A stretch of DNA of 9,491 nt from Acidobacteriota bacterium (GTDB lineage: Bacteria; Acidobacteriota; UBA4820; DSQY01). Positions 1 through 7,050 of the stretch are shown in pieces (the first letter of the stretch is position 1; each line of letters opens with the position of its first letter). Made by a program: the position numbers and the translations under genes. A model generated the notes under the pieces. That model was given only the letters and a program-made list of their open reading frames with translations. It made no database searches and was not told where the DNA came from. The stretch is taken from NCBI GenBank assembly GCA_022759065.1, contig JAEMPZ010000233.1:1-9491 (forward strand), written 5' to 3'.

Positions 1-1545
1 TCATAGCGGAATATTCCCGTGCTTCTTGGGCGGCGTCCATTCCCGCTTGTTTCGCAGAAGCTTCAGCGCCCTGATGAGTTTTCGCCTTGTCTGCGATGGG
101 AAGATAACTTCGTCAATAAAGCCCTTTCGGGCCGCGACGTATGGGTTGGCCTGGGTTTGGCGGAACTCCTCCACCCTCTCGCGGCGGAAAGCCTCCGGAT
201 CGCCCGCCTCCGCCAACTCGCGCTTGAAAAGAATGTTCACCGCGCCCTCCGGCCCCATGACCGCTATTTCCGCCGTCGGATAGGCGAAGTTGACATCGGC
301 GCGGATATGTTTGCTCGCCATGACGCAGTAGGCGCCGCCGTAAGCTTTCCTTGTGATGACGGTGATTTTGGGAACCGTCGCCTCGGCGAACGCGAAGAGG
401 AGCTTCGCGCCGTGGACAATGATTCCGCCGTGTTCCTGAGCGCGCCCCGGAAGAAATCCCGGGACGTCCTCGAACGTGACGAGTGGAATGTTGAAGCAGT
501 CGCAGAACCTCACGAAACGCGCGCCCTTGGTGGAGCTTTTGATGTCGAGAACGCCCGCCAGGTAGGCGGGCTGGTTGGCGACCACGCCTACGGGGCGCCC
601 GCCGAGCCTTGCAAAGCCGACGATGAGATTGGGCGCGAAATCGGGATGGATTTCGAAGAACTCTCCGTCGTCAACGACCCGGTGAATCAGCGCCTTCATG
701 TCGTATGGAAGGTTGGGATTTTCCGGAACGATGGAGTTTAGCTCCTCATCGGCGCGGTCATCGGGATCGCTCGTCCGGCGAAACGGAGGATCCTCTGCGT
801 TGTTTTGCGGAAGAAACGAGAGCAGCGCCCTGACGAAGGAAAGCGACTGGGCGTCGTCCCGCCCGACAAGGTGAGCGACGCCTGAAATGGAAGCGTGCGT
901 GGAGGCCCCGCCCAGCTCCTCCATCGAAATTTCCTCGTGAAGAACCGTCCTGATGACATCCGGCCCCGTAATGAACATGTAGGAGGTTTTTTCCGTCATC
1001 ACGACGAAATCGGTTATTGCCGGGCTGTAAACGGCCCCGCCCGCGCAAGGCCCCATGATAAGCGAAATTTGGGGGACCACGCCCGAAGCCAGAGTGTTCC
1101 TCAAAAATATCTCGGCATAGCCGGCGAGGGAGCCCACGCCCTCCTGAATGCGCGCCCCTCCGGAATCGTTGATGCCTATAAGTGGCGCCCCGACCTTAAT
1201 CGCCAGGTCCATTATCTTGCATATCTTTTTGGCGTTGGATTCGGAAAGCGAGCCGCCGAAAACGGTGAAGTCGTTGGCGAAGAGAAAAACGGTTCGGCCA
1301 TCCACCCTCCCGGAACCGGTCACAACGCCGTCCCCGGGAATTCGCTTTCCCTCCATCCCGAAGTCGTGGCATTCGTGCTCCACCAGAGCGTCCGTCTCTT
1401 CAAAAGAGCCTGGATCAACCAGAAGGTCAATGCGCTCGCGGGCCGTGAGTTTTCCCGCGGCGTGCTGGGCAGCGAGCCGCTCGGGGCCTCCTCCGGCGGC
1501 GGCCGCGCTTAGCTTTTCTTCAAGGGCCTTTTGGCGGTTATCCAT
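1..1545 (-). CDS. Acyl-CoA carboxylase/decarboxylase carboxyltransferase subunit (PccB/MmdA family)
   Basis: Complete 514-residue protein, the usual length for the family; the stop codon is at the first three bases of the window. It is the carboxyltransferase subunit of a cytoplasmic biotin-dependent complex that moves carboxyl groups between biotin and an acyl-CoA, most likely propionyl-CoA/methylmalonyl-CoA. Both crotonase-like halves are present. The N-half has SGGARIQEG (128-136) and [12 protein letters not shown] (166-177); the C-half has EDVPGFLPG (359-367), RKAYGGAY (399-406) and [13 protein letters not shown] (423-435). The paired Gly-Gly-Ala segments form the oxyanion holes in this family. 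The residue after AYGGAY is Cys407, where typical propionyl-CoA carboxylases have Asp. The start codon abuts the stop of the upstream TPR gene, with GGAG nine bases upstream, so the two are probably translationally coupled. The sequence cannot decide between an ATP-dependent carboxylase (pccB), a sodium-pumping decarboxylase (mmdA) and a transcarboxylase; the missing biotin-carrier or biotin-carboxylase gene would. Confidence 0.95.
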   Translation of the reverse strand: MDNRQKALEEKLSAAAAGGGPERLAAQHAAGKLTARERIDLLVDPGSFEETDALVEHECHDFGMEGKRIPGDGVVTGSGRVDGRTVFLFANDFTVFGGSLSESNAKKICKIMDLAIKVGAPLIGINDSGGARIQEGVGSLAGYAEIFLRNTLASGVVPQISLIMGPCAGGAVYSPAITDFVVMTEKTSYMFITGPDVIRTVLHEEISMEELGGASTHASISGVAHLVGRDDAQSLSFVRALLSFLPQNNAEDPPFRRTSDPDDRADEELNSIVPENPNLPYDMKALIHRVVDDGEFFEIHPDFAPNLIVGFARLGGRPVGVVANQPAYLAGVLDIKSSTKGARFVRFCDCFNIPLVTFEDVPGFLPGRAQEHGGIIVHGAKLLFAFAEATVPKITVITRKAYGGAYCVMASKHIRADVNFAYPTAEIAVMGPEGAVNILFKRELAEAGDPEAFRRERVEEFRQTQANPYVAARKGFIDEVIFPSQTRRKLIRALKLLRNKREWTPPKKHGNIPL

Positions 1546-3492
1546 CTAGGGGATCTCCGTAAAGGAACGGTACGTCATGGCGGCCACCGCGTCGCGGTAC
1601 TTCTGGTCAACAGGCTTGTTGAGGTACTGGCGGGTGAAATCCAAGAGCTTGCGGGCTTCAGCATCGTTTTTATCGGCGTCCATCAAGTCCCGAAGATTCT
1701 TCTCCGCCCCCCGCGGATTCTCGCTCTTCAAGTCCCGCACCGCCCAATTGTAATATCCGTTTCTCAGCAGCGCGCGAACCGAGTTGGCCTTTCCAAGCTG
1801 CCTGGCAAGCGTATCGTCCGGATAGATCAGGCGCCAGGCCAGCCGGAGGCTTTCGGCGTAATCCCCGTCCCTGAACGACTTGACCGACGCCTGATAGTCT
1901 TTGAGGAACTTGCCGTTTTTCGCCTCTTCCTCCTGCTGTTTCTGCTGCGCCGCGCGAACCACATCCAGGCCGGAGAGAGCGTCCTGGTTTACGGCGTCTT
2001 GCGCGAGAACTTGCTTGTAGAGCGAGATGGCCTTCTCAAAATCTTTTGAAGCGGCCGCCGCGCCGGCCGCTCTCAGAAGCTCTTCCTTCGATAAGGTTGG
2101 CGCGACAGGGGCGGCCGGCTGCTGCGCCGGCGCGGCTTCAGGCGCTCGGCGAGGCGGTGGGGCGGCGTGAGCCGGAGCTTCCGTGTGTTCGCCGCCGCCG
2201 AACAGCTTTGGAATAAAGAGCAGCGCCAAGCCAATGAGCAGCAGCGCGGCGGCGCCCCCAAGGATCAGCGCCAGGCTGGGCCCCTTCTTCTTCGCGGCAG
2301 CCGCCCTGACCGATATTCCACCGGCCGGCGCCGGTGGCGCCGGCGATGCTTGCGGCAAAACGGGAACGGCTTGAGGCGGCTTCGCGACTGGCTCGTCAAA
2401 CTTAAACTCTTCGGAAAGCGGCCCGCTCCCGAAAGGCTGGGCAGGCTTTGCCGCTGGGGCGGGCGGCATCTCGTTTGTTAGGTTCGTTTCGAGCTCGAAG
2501 CCCTCGAAGCCTGCCTCCTTGGCCTCGGGTTCTTGTGAAAGATTGAGCCCTCCCTCCAGTTCAAATCCGGCCGAAGGCGCCTCCGTCGTGCTCGCCGTTT
2601 GTCCGGGGGAGGATTCAACTGGCAGTTTCGACAGATAGTACTGCGCCTCGCGGTGCCCGGGCGAAAGCTGAAGTATCTTCTCGAGCAGCGGCTTGGCGCG
2701 AACAAAGTCCTGGGCGTTGAAGGCCGCAATGGCCTCGTTCAGGCTGTATTCCAGCTCCCCCTGATTGGAGTTCAAAGCCGCGCGGGCCTGGTCAATAAGC
2801 GTTTGAGCCTCGCCGTTTTCCTCGTCGAGAATAAAGACCCTCGTCCAGACATCAATCGCATCCTGGACGCGGCCTTGAGCTTGAAGCGATTTTCCTTCCT
2901 CGATATATTGGCGGATTTTCTCCTGTTCGGCGGGCGAAAGTTTTGGCGCGCCCGCGCCGCTTGGCCCTGCAAGGCGGGTAGCCTCGGCGGGTGAATTCGG
3001 CAAGGGGGCGATTTCCGGCATGGCCCCAAAGTCAAAAGGCTGTAACGCGGGCAGCTCTGCGGGTTCAGCAGGCTCCGAGAAAGGCTGAGCGCCCGTGGAG
3101 GAAAGCTCCTGAAGAGGAGCGCCCTTCTCAAGATCCGAGCCGAAGTCGAACTCGTTCGGCCCCGCTGGGGCGCCCCCGGCAAATGGGGAAGAAGGCGCCA
3201 GCTTGGCCTGGAGCTCCAAAGCGGCCGCGTGGCCCGGGACGATTTTGAGAACTTCAGCCACGATGCGTTCCGCGGCCTCCCTCTGGCCCTGCTCCAAAAG
3301 GCTGCCAGCCTTCTTGATTTTCTCCGTGACCTGCATCTCAAGCATCATGCGCTCCTGAATTTCCATCAGCGCCTGCCTGATTTCCGCGTCATTCGGGTTT
3401 TCCTGGAAGGCCTTCTTCAATAGAGCCATGGCCTCTTGAAGGTGGCCTGCCCCCGCCATTTGCCGCGCCGACTGAACGCTTGGATGTGACAT
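1546..3492 (-). CDS. Membrane-anchored tetratricopeptide-repeat protein with a central transmembrane helix
   Basis: About 648 residues, not recognised as a named family. I chose the ATG at 3492 because GGAGG lies seven bases upstream; an in-frame ATG at 3498 leaves only one base after GGAGG. TPR-like helical pairs occur at about 3-98 and 183-290 (for example the segment ending LQLSPGHREAQYYLS). Two acidic Pro/Ala-rich linkers (about 100-182 and 292-400) separate these from a basic KKK (401-403) and one strong membrane helix (about 405-428). A Pro/Ala-rich spacer (about 437-467) leads to a C-terminal TPR region (about 470-625). By the positive-inside rule the N-terminal part should be cytoplasmic and the C-terminal part periplasmic or extracellular; no signal peptide is visible. 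The linkers repeat short Phe/acidic motifs (FDFG twice, FELE twice, FKFD once). It leads the left transcription unit and is likely a scaffold or assembly protein. This role is inferred, and any link to the downstream carboxyltransferase is unproven. Confidence 0.85.
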   Translation of the reverse strand: MSHPSVQSARQMAGAGHLQEAMALLKKAFQENPNDAEIRQALMEIQERMMLEMQVTEKIKKAGSLLEQGQREAAERIVAEVLKIVPGHAAALELQAKLAPSSPFAGGAPAGPNEFDFGSDLEKGAPLQELSSTGAQPFSEPAEPAELPALQPFDFGAMPEIAPLPNSPAEATRLAGPSGAGAPKLSPAEQEKIRQYIEEGKSLQAQGRVQDAIDVWTRVFILDEENGEAQTLIDQARAALNSNQGELEYSLNEAIAAFNAQDFVRAKPLLEKILQLSPGHREAQYYLSKLPVESSPGQTASTTEAPSAGFELEGGLNLSQEPEAKEAGFEGFELETNLTNEMPPAPAAKPAQPFGSGPLSEEFKFDEPVAKPPQAVPVLPQASPAPPAPAGGISVRAAAAKKKGPSLALILGGAAALLLIGLALLFIPKLFGGGEHTEAPAHAAPPPRRAPEAAPAQQPAAPVAPTLSKEELLRAAGAAAASKDFEKAISLYKQVLAQDAVNQDALSGLDVVRAAQQKQQEEEAKNGKFLKDYQASVKSFRDGDYAESLRLAWRLIYPDDTLARQLGKANSVRALLRNGYYNWAVRDLKSENPRGAEKNLRDLMDADKNDAEARKLLDFTRQYLNKPVDQKYRDAVAAMTYRSFTEIP

Positions 3493-3574
3493 AGTCATAC
3501 CTCCCTCACCCGTATAGTTTACACCCTCTTTTCAACGATTGCAGTGTGGGGTATGCTGGCGGCTGGAGGCTGGC
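3493..3574. promoter_or_regulatory. Divergent intergenic region between the TPR gene and rpiB
   Basis: Only about 80 bases separate the two divergent genes, so both promoters should lie here or overlap the gene starts. It is more AT-rich than its surroundings (bases 3511-3540). The ribosome-binding sites are GGAGG on the minus strand just before the TPR gene and GGAGG at 3565-3569 before rpiB. On the minus strand I see only weak elements: TTGAAA at 3535-3530, with possible -10 hexamers TAAACT and TATACG at unsuitable spacing. No operator-like inverted repeat or riboswitch is apparent. Confidence 0.5.
3529..3557 (+). promoter_or_regulatory. Weak candidate sigma-70-type promoter for rpiB
   Basis: TTTTCA (3529-3534) and TATGCT (3552-3557) are separated by 17 bases. 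Each hexamer matches the sigma-70 consensus at four of six positions. Transcription would start near 3564, immediately before the GGAGG of rpiB, giving a leader of about ten bases. An alternative -10, TATAGT at 3513-3518, matches better but lacks a correctly spaced -35. This is a low-confidence call supported mainly by its position. Confidence 0.25.
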
Positions 3575-4012
3575 ATGAAGTTGCTTTTGGGCGCCGACCA
3601 CGCGGGATTCGAGCTGAAGGAGCACGTGAAGAAGTTTCTCGAAAGCCTCGGGCACGTCGTGCTGGATGAGGGGACTCACTCGGAGGAATCTGTTGACTAC
3701 CCCTATTTCGCGCAGGCGGTTTGCCGCAGATTGCTCGCAAAAGAGGCCGACCGCGCCGTGCTGGTCTGTGGCTCCGGCGTTGGCATGAGCATGGCGGCCA
3801 ACCGTTACAAAGGAATCAGGGCCGTCCTTTGCACGGGCCTGTACATCGCCAGGTACTCAAGGCTTCACAATGACGCCAACGTCCTTTGCCTGCCGGGGCG
3901 GCTCATGGGCAAAGGGCTCGCGGAAGAGGTCGTGCGGACGTGGCTGGAAACACCCTTCGAAGGGGGGCGCCACCAGCGCCGCGTGGAAGAGATGGACGCC
4001 ACAAAAGGCTAG
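3575..4012 (+). CDS. rpiB: Ribose 5-phosphate isomerase B
   Basis: Interconverts ribose 5-phosphate and ribulose 5-phosphate in the non-oxidative pentose phosphate pathway; RpiB/LacAB family, cytoplasmic. The ATG at 3575 follows GGAGG by five bases and gives 145 residues, the normal size; an upstream TTG at 3539 would add 12 residues that do not fit the family. Visible landmarks are the N-terminal GADHAG (6-11), HSEESVDYP (35-43), the active-site loop CGSGVGMSMAANR (65-77) with the expected catalytic Cys65, the phosphate/base-region HNDAN (98-102) with His98, and GGRHQRRV (130-137) near the C-terminus. The loop has Ser67 where many members have Thr, a conservative change. It is the first gene of the right arm; glyA follows after 36 bases. 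rpiB next to glyA is a common arrangement in bacteria. Confidence 0.96.
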   Translation: MKLLLGADHAGFELKEHVKKFLESLGHVVLDEGTHSEESVDYPYFAQAVCRRLLAKEADRAVLVCGSGVGMSMAANRYKGIRAVLCTGLYIARYSRLHNDANVLCLPGRLMGKGLAEEVVRTWLETPFEGGRHQRRVEEMDATKG

Positions 4013-4048
4013 CGAAGCCTGCCTGTGGGACTTTGATAGGGGGTTACG

Positions 4049-5320
4049 ATGCGGTTTGACGAAATCTGGGAAAGTGATCCGGAAGTGGCAAGGGCGCTCG
4101 CCGGCGAAATCAGGCGGCAGGACGACCACCTGGAAATGATCGCGAGCGAGAACTTCGTATCCGAGGCGGTGCTTGAAGCCGCCGGGTCGGTCTTCACCAA
4201 CAAGTACGCCGAGGGGTACCCGGCGAAAAGATACTACGGCGGCTGCTCGTACACCGACGTGGTTGAAAACCTGGCGATTGAGCGGGCGAAAGCGCTTTTC
4301 GGGGCCGAACACGCCAACGTCCAGCCCCACTCCGGCTCCCAGGCCAACATGGCCGTGTATATGGCCTGCCTCGAGCCGGGGGACACCGTCTTCGGAATGG
4401 ACCTTTCGCACGGCGGCCACTTGACGCACGGCCACGAGCTCTCTTTCTCCGGGCGGCTCTACAAGTTTGTCCACTACGGGGTTTCCAAAGAGACCGAGAG
4501 GATAGATTACGACGCCCTCGAGGCGCTGGCCGTCGAGCACAGGCCCAAACTTGTGGTCGTTGGCGCCAGCGCCTATCCGCGATTTTTCGATTTTCCGCGC
4601 CTCTGGGACATGGCTCAAAAGCACGGCTTTCTTCTGATGGTTGACATGGCTCACGTCGCCGGCCTTGTCGCGGCGGGCGTCCATCCGACGCCCGTCCCAT
4701 ACGCCCATTTCGTCACGACCACGACCCACAAGACGCTTCGAGGGCCGCGAGCGGGCCTCGTGCTTTGCAAGAAGGAGTTTGCCAAGGACCTTGACCGCTC
4801 GGTGTTCCCCGGAATTCAGGGGGGGCCGCTGGTTCATGTCATCGCGGCCAAGGCGGTCGCCCTCAAAGAAGCTTCAACGCCTCAGTTCAAGGCGTACGCG
4901 GCCCAGGTTGTTTCCAACAGCAAATTCTTATGCGAAGCGCTCAAGGCAAAGGGCTGGAGGATTGTCTCTGGAGGGACGGACAACCACCTCTTCCTCATGG
5001 ACGTTTTTTCAAGAGGCATTACCGGCAAGCAGGCGCAGGCCGCTCTCGAGGACGCCGGAATAACCGTCAACAAAAACACGATTCCGTTTGACACCCAGAA
5101 ACCGTTCGTGGCCAGTGGAGTCAGGATTGGCACGCCGGCGATAACGACGCGGGGCATGAAAGAAGATGAGATGGCCATTATCGCGGGATTGATTGACAGG
5201 GCGCTCTGCAATTGGCAGGAGGCGTCAGTCCTCGCCGCCGTAAGAGCCGAGGTCGAATCGCTTTGCAGCCGTTTTCCCCTGTACCCCCATTTGAGGGAGC
5301 AGATTCCGGAGGGATTTTAA
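4049..5320 (+). CDS. glyA: Serine hydroxymethyltransferase
   Basis: PLP-dependent enzyme that converts serine and tetrahydrofolate to glycine and 5,10-methylenetetrahydrofolate, the main source of one-carbon units; cytoplasmic. The 423-residue length is normal. Family landmarks appear in order: [12 protein letters not shown] (30-41), [15 protein letters not shown] (51-65), QPHSGSQAN (92-100), VDMAHVAGL (198-206) with Asp199 and His202 of the cofactor site, and [12 protein letters not shown] (223-234) with the PLP-binding Lys228. GIQGGP, the following segment ending in the AITTRG-type motif, and a regular C-terminal domain are also present. The start ATG follows AGGGGGT by about five bases, a modest ribosome-binding site. 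The stop codon is one base before the next ATG, and the last codons supply that gene's GGAGGG, so expression of the two is probably coupled. I see no frameshift or missing catalytic residue. Confidence 0.98.
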   Translation: MRFDEIWESDPEVARALAGEIRRQDDHLEMIASENFVSEAVLEAAGSVFTNKYAEGYPAKRYYGGCSYTDVVENLAIERAKALFGAEHANVQPHSGSQANMAVYMACLEPGDTVFGMDLSHGGHLTHGHELSFSGRLYKFVHYGVSKETERIDYDALEALAVEHRPKLVVVGASAYPRFFDFPRLWDMAQKHGFLLMVDMAHVAGLVAAGVHPTPVPYAHFVTTTTHKTLRGPRAGLVLCKKEFAKDLDRSVFPGIQGGPLVHVIAAKAVALKEASTPQFKAYAAQVVSNSKFLCEALKAKGWRIVSGGTDNHLFLMDVFSRGITGKQAQAALEDAGITVNKNTIPFDTQKPFVASGVRIGTPAITTRGMKEDEMAIIAGLIDRALCNWQEASVLAAVRAEVESLCSRFPLYPHLREQIPEGF

Positions 5321-5321
5321 G

Positions 5322-5954
5322 ATGCTTCCGCTGCTTCTGGCCGCGCCGGAAGGGCGGCCGGCAAGGCTTCTTGGCCGCAGTCCTTCCTTTCTGATGGTGC
5401 TGCAAAATTTGCGCTCCGTCGGTTGGCCTTGCGTCCTGCACGATGAAAAAGGCGGCGGCCCCATGGCCGGGTTCCCCGGCCTTCAGGTTGCCACTACCCC
5501 CCCGCCAGCGCCCGCGCTAAGACAGTCATCGCTCGTGCTGATCGGAGGCGATTGCGCCCCTGGCTGGCGCGAGGCGGCGCGCCGCGACCTCGAGGGATCG
5601 GGCATCCCATTCTGGGACGAGGCGGACTTGAAATGCTCCACGCTCGCATTTCCGAAATGGCTCCAAGGCCGGGAACTCTCCGCCGCTTTCTGGGCGGGAG
5701 GAGGCGTTGAGCCTTGGCAGGAAAGCCTGGCGGCCTCTTTTCTTGCCGGAACAGAATCATTGATGGCGGGGTTTCTGGAGCTTGCGGGGGAACTTGCCCC
5801 TCTTTTTGAAGGCATGGACGAGGTTACATTTCGGGATAAAGTGGTCAGCCAGATGACAAGGCCCGAGATTCTCGCCCTCTTGCTCAAAGGCCAGCGCTCG
5901 CAGGCCAAAACGGCGGTCCTCAAGATCGTAGGCTCAACCACAAGAACGCTTTGA
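5322..5954 (+). CDS. Divergent precorrin-2 dehydrogenase/siroheme-synthase N-domain-like protein (Met8/CysG-like)
   Basis: 210 residues; ATG eight bases after GGAGGG. The layout follows stand-alone precorrin-2 dehydrogenases, which oxidise precorrin-2 to sirohydrochlorin in siroheme and cobalamin synthesis. It has an opening LPLLL, then a GRPARLLG strand-turn (11-18) where the NAD-binding glycine motif belongs. The stretch LVLIGGDCAP to IPFWDEADLKCSTLAFP (71-111) resembles the usual 'IPVNVVDDPELCDFIFP' region. AAFWAGGGVEP (121-131) sits where STGGKSP is expected. A helical dimerisation-like part follows (about 132-165), then a C-terminal FRDKVVSQ...LLLKGQ segment like the CysG tail. The alignment is from memory. 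The Gly-x-Gly-x-x-Ala cofactor motif and the Ser of STGG are not preserved, so it may have changed substrate or lost catalysis. The neighbours glyA and mrp are not siroheme genes, although siroheme enzymes carry Fe-S clusters and mrp encodes an Fe-S carrier. Confidence 0.6.
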   Translation: MLPLLLAAPEGRPARLLGRSPSFLMVLQNLRSVGWPCVLHDEKGGGPMAGFPGLQVATTPPPAPALRQSSLVLIGGDCAPGWREAARRDLEGSGIPFWDEADLKCSTLAFPKWLQGRELSAAFWAGGGVEPWQESLAASFLAGTESLMAGFLELAGELAPLFEGMDEVTFRDKVVSQMTRPEILALLLKGQRSQAKTAVLKIVGSTTRTL

Positions 5955-5970
5955 TCTCCCTGGAGGAAAA

Positions 5971-7038
5971 ATGACCAAACCCACCAAAGAGCAGGTGCTC
6001 GGCGCGCTCAAAGCGGTCGAGGACCCGGATTTTCACAAAGACATCGTCACCCTCGGCTTCGTCAAGGACGTTGCAATAGGCGCGGACACAGTATCCGTGC
6101 GCCTGGTATTGACCACTCCCGCGTGCCCCGTCAAGGAGATGTTCCGCGACAGAGTCGAGGAGGAAATACGGAAGCTTTGGCCCGAAGTGCGGGCCGTCGG
6201 CGTGACGATGGAGGCCCAAGTCCAGAGGGCGCCCCAGGCGCCGTTGGTCGAAAACCTCCTTCCGCAAGCCAAGGTCATCATCGCCGTCGCTTCCGGCAAG
6301 GGCGGCGTCGGCAAGTCCACGGTTGCGGCCAACTTGGCAGTGGCTTTGGCCCAAACTGGGGCTAAGACCGGCCTTTTGGACGCCGATATCTACGGGCCTT
6401 CGATGGGCATTATGCTTGGCGTGAAGGAGCAGCCCAAGGTGGACGAAGCGATCGAAAAGATGATTCCGATTGATGTCCACGGGCTGAAGGTAATGTCCCT
6501 TGGCTTTCTGCTCGACCCAAATACGCCTGTTATCTGGCGGGGGCCGATGGTGATGAAGGCCCTGGAACAGCTTCTCAAGGATGTCGTCTGGCCGGAGCTC
6601 GATTACATGGTCGTGGACCTGCCCCCCGGCACCGGCGACGCGCAGATAACCCTCACTCAGAAAGTCCCCCTTTCTGGAGCCGTGATAGTGACCACCCCCA
6701 ACGAGGTCGCGCTCATTGACGCGAGAAAGGGACTGGTCATGTTCCAGAAGGTCAACGTTCCGGTTCTCGGCATCGTGGAGAACATGTCATACTTCGTCTG
6801 TCCTCACTGTGGAAAAGAGACCGACGTCTTTTCGCGCGGGGGCGGCGAGCGCACAGCCAGAGAGCTGGGCGTGCCCTTTCTGGGCGGCATTCCGCTTGAC
6901 GCGGCGGTTCGCGCGACGGGCGATGGCGGGACGCCGGTTGTCTTGTCGGCGCCGAAGTCCGCGGTCGCGGGAGCTTTTCGTTCTCTTGCCGAAAAAGTGG
7001 CCCAGCAGGCGAGCATACTGGCTGGAGCGAACCGCTAG
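5971..7038 (+). CDS. mrp: Mrp/NBP35-family P-loop ATPase (iron-sulfur cluster carrier) with N-terminal MIP18 domain
   Basis: 355 residues. Proteins of this family (Mrp/ApbC) bind and pass on Fe-S clusters in an ATP-dependent way in the cytoplasm. The N-terminal MIP18/DUF59 domain (about 5-85) has DPDFHKDIVTLGFV and TTPACP with Cys52. The ATPase domain has the deviant Walker A GKGGVGKST (109-117), the DADIYGPS segment (137-144), the switch VVDLPPGTGD (214-223), TTPNEVALID (241-250) and the paired cysteines CPHC (277-280), which bridge a [4Fe-4S] cluster between two subunits in this family. The ATG at 5971 has GGAGG four bases upstream. The gene starts 16 bases after the siroheme-synthase-like gene, and its stop codon directly abuts the longest holB frame, which suggests one operon. 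All key motifs are intact. Confidence 0.96.
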   Translation: MTKPTKEQVLGALKAVEDPDFHKDIVTLGFVKDVAIGADTVSVRLVLTTPACPVKEMFRDRVEEEIRKLWPEVRAVGVTMEAQVQRAPQAPLVENLLPQAKVIIAVASGKGGVGKSTVAANLAVALAQTGAKTGLLDADIYGPSMGIMLGVKEQPKVDEAIEKMIPIDVHGLKVMSLGFLLDPNTPVIWRGPMVMKALEQLLKDVVWPELDYMVVDLPPGTGDAQITLTQKVPLSGAVIVTTPNEVALIDARKGLVMFQKVNVPVLGIVENMSYFVCPHCGKETDVFSRGGGERTARELGVPFLGGIPLDAAVRATGDGGTPVVLSAPKSAVAGAFRSLAEKVAQQASILAGANR

Positions 7039-7050
7039 GTGGGAGCGCCA

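Noticed and set aside
19..1512. Open frames of 240 and 205 codons on the plus strand opposite the carboxyltransferase gene
   Set aside because: They are antisense to a fully intact, conserved gene; their translations are rich in Arg and Ala with no domain, as expected of shadow frames.
2324..2344. Perfect GC-rich inverted repeat with nine-base arms (GCCGGCGCC/GGCGCCGGC) inside the TPR gene
   Set aside because: It encodes the low-complexity Pro/Ala/Gly linker just before the membrane helix; repeated CCG/GCC-type codons give such palindromes by chance. It is mid-gene with no T-run, so not a terminator.
3539..3574. TTG at 3539 as the start of rpiB
   Set aside because: The 12 extra residues are not RpiB-like, and the ATG at 3575 has GGAGG at five bases and begins with the conserved MKLLLGADHAG.
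4013..4048. Possible terminator or promoter between rpiB and glyA
   Set aside because: The 36-base gap shows no hairpin plus T-run and no convincing -10/-35 pair; it looks like a plain intra-operon spacer.
3857..4837. Open frame of 326 codons on the minus strand opposite rpiB/glyA
   Set aside because: It lies wholly antisense to two clear genes, has no recognisable motif and no good ribosome-binding site. Long antisense frames are expected in GC-rich coding DNA.
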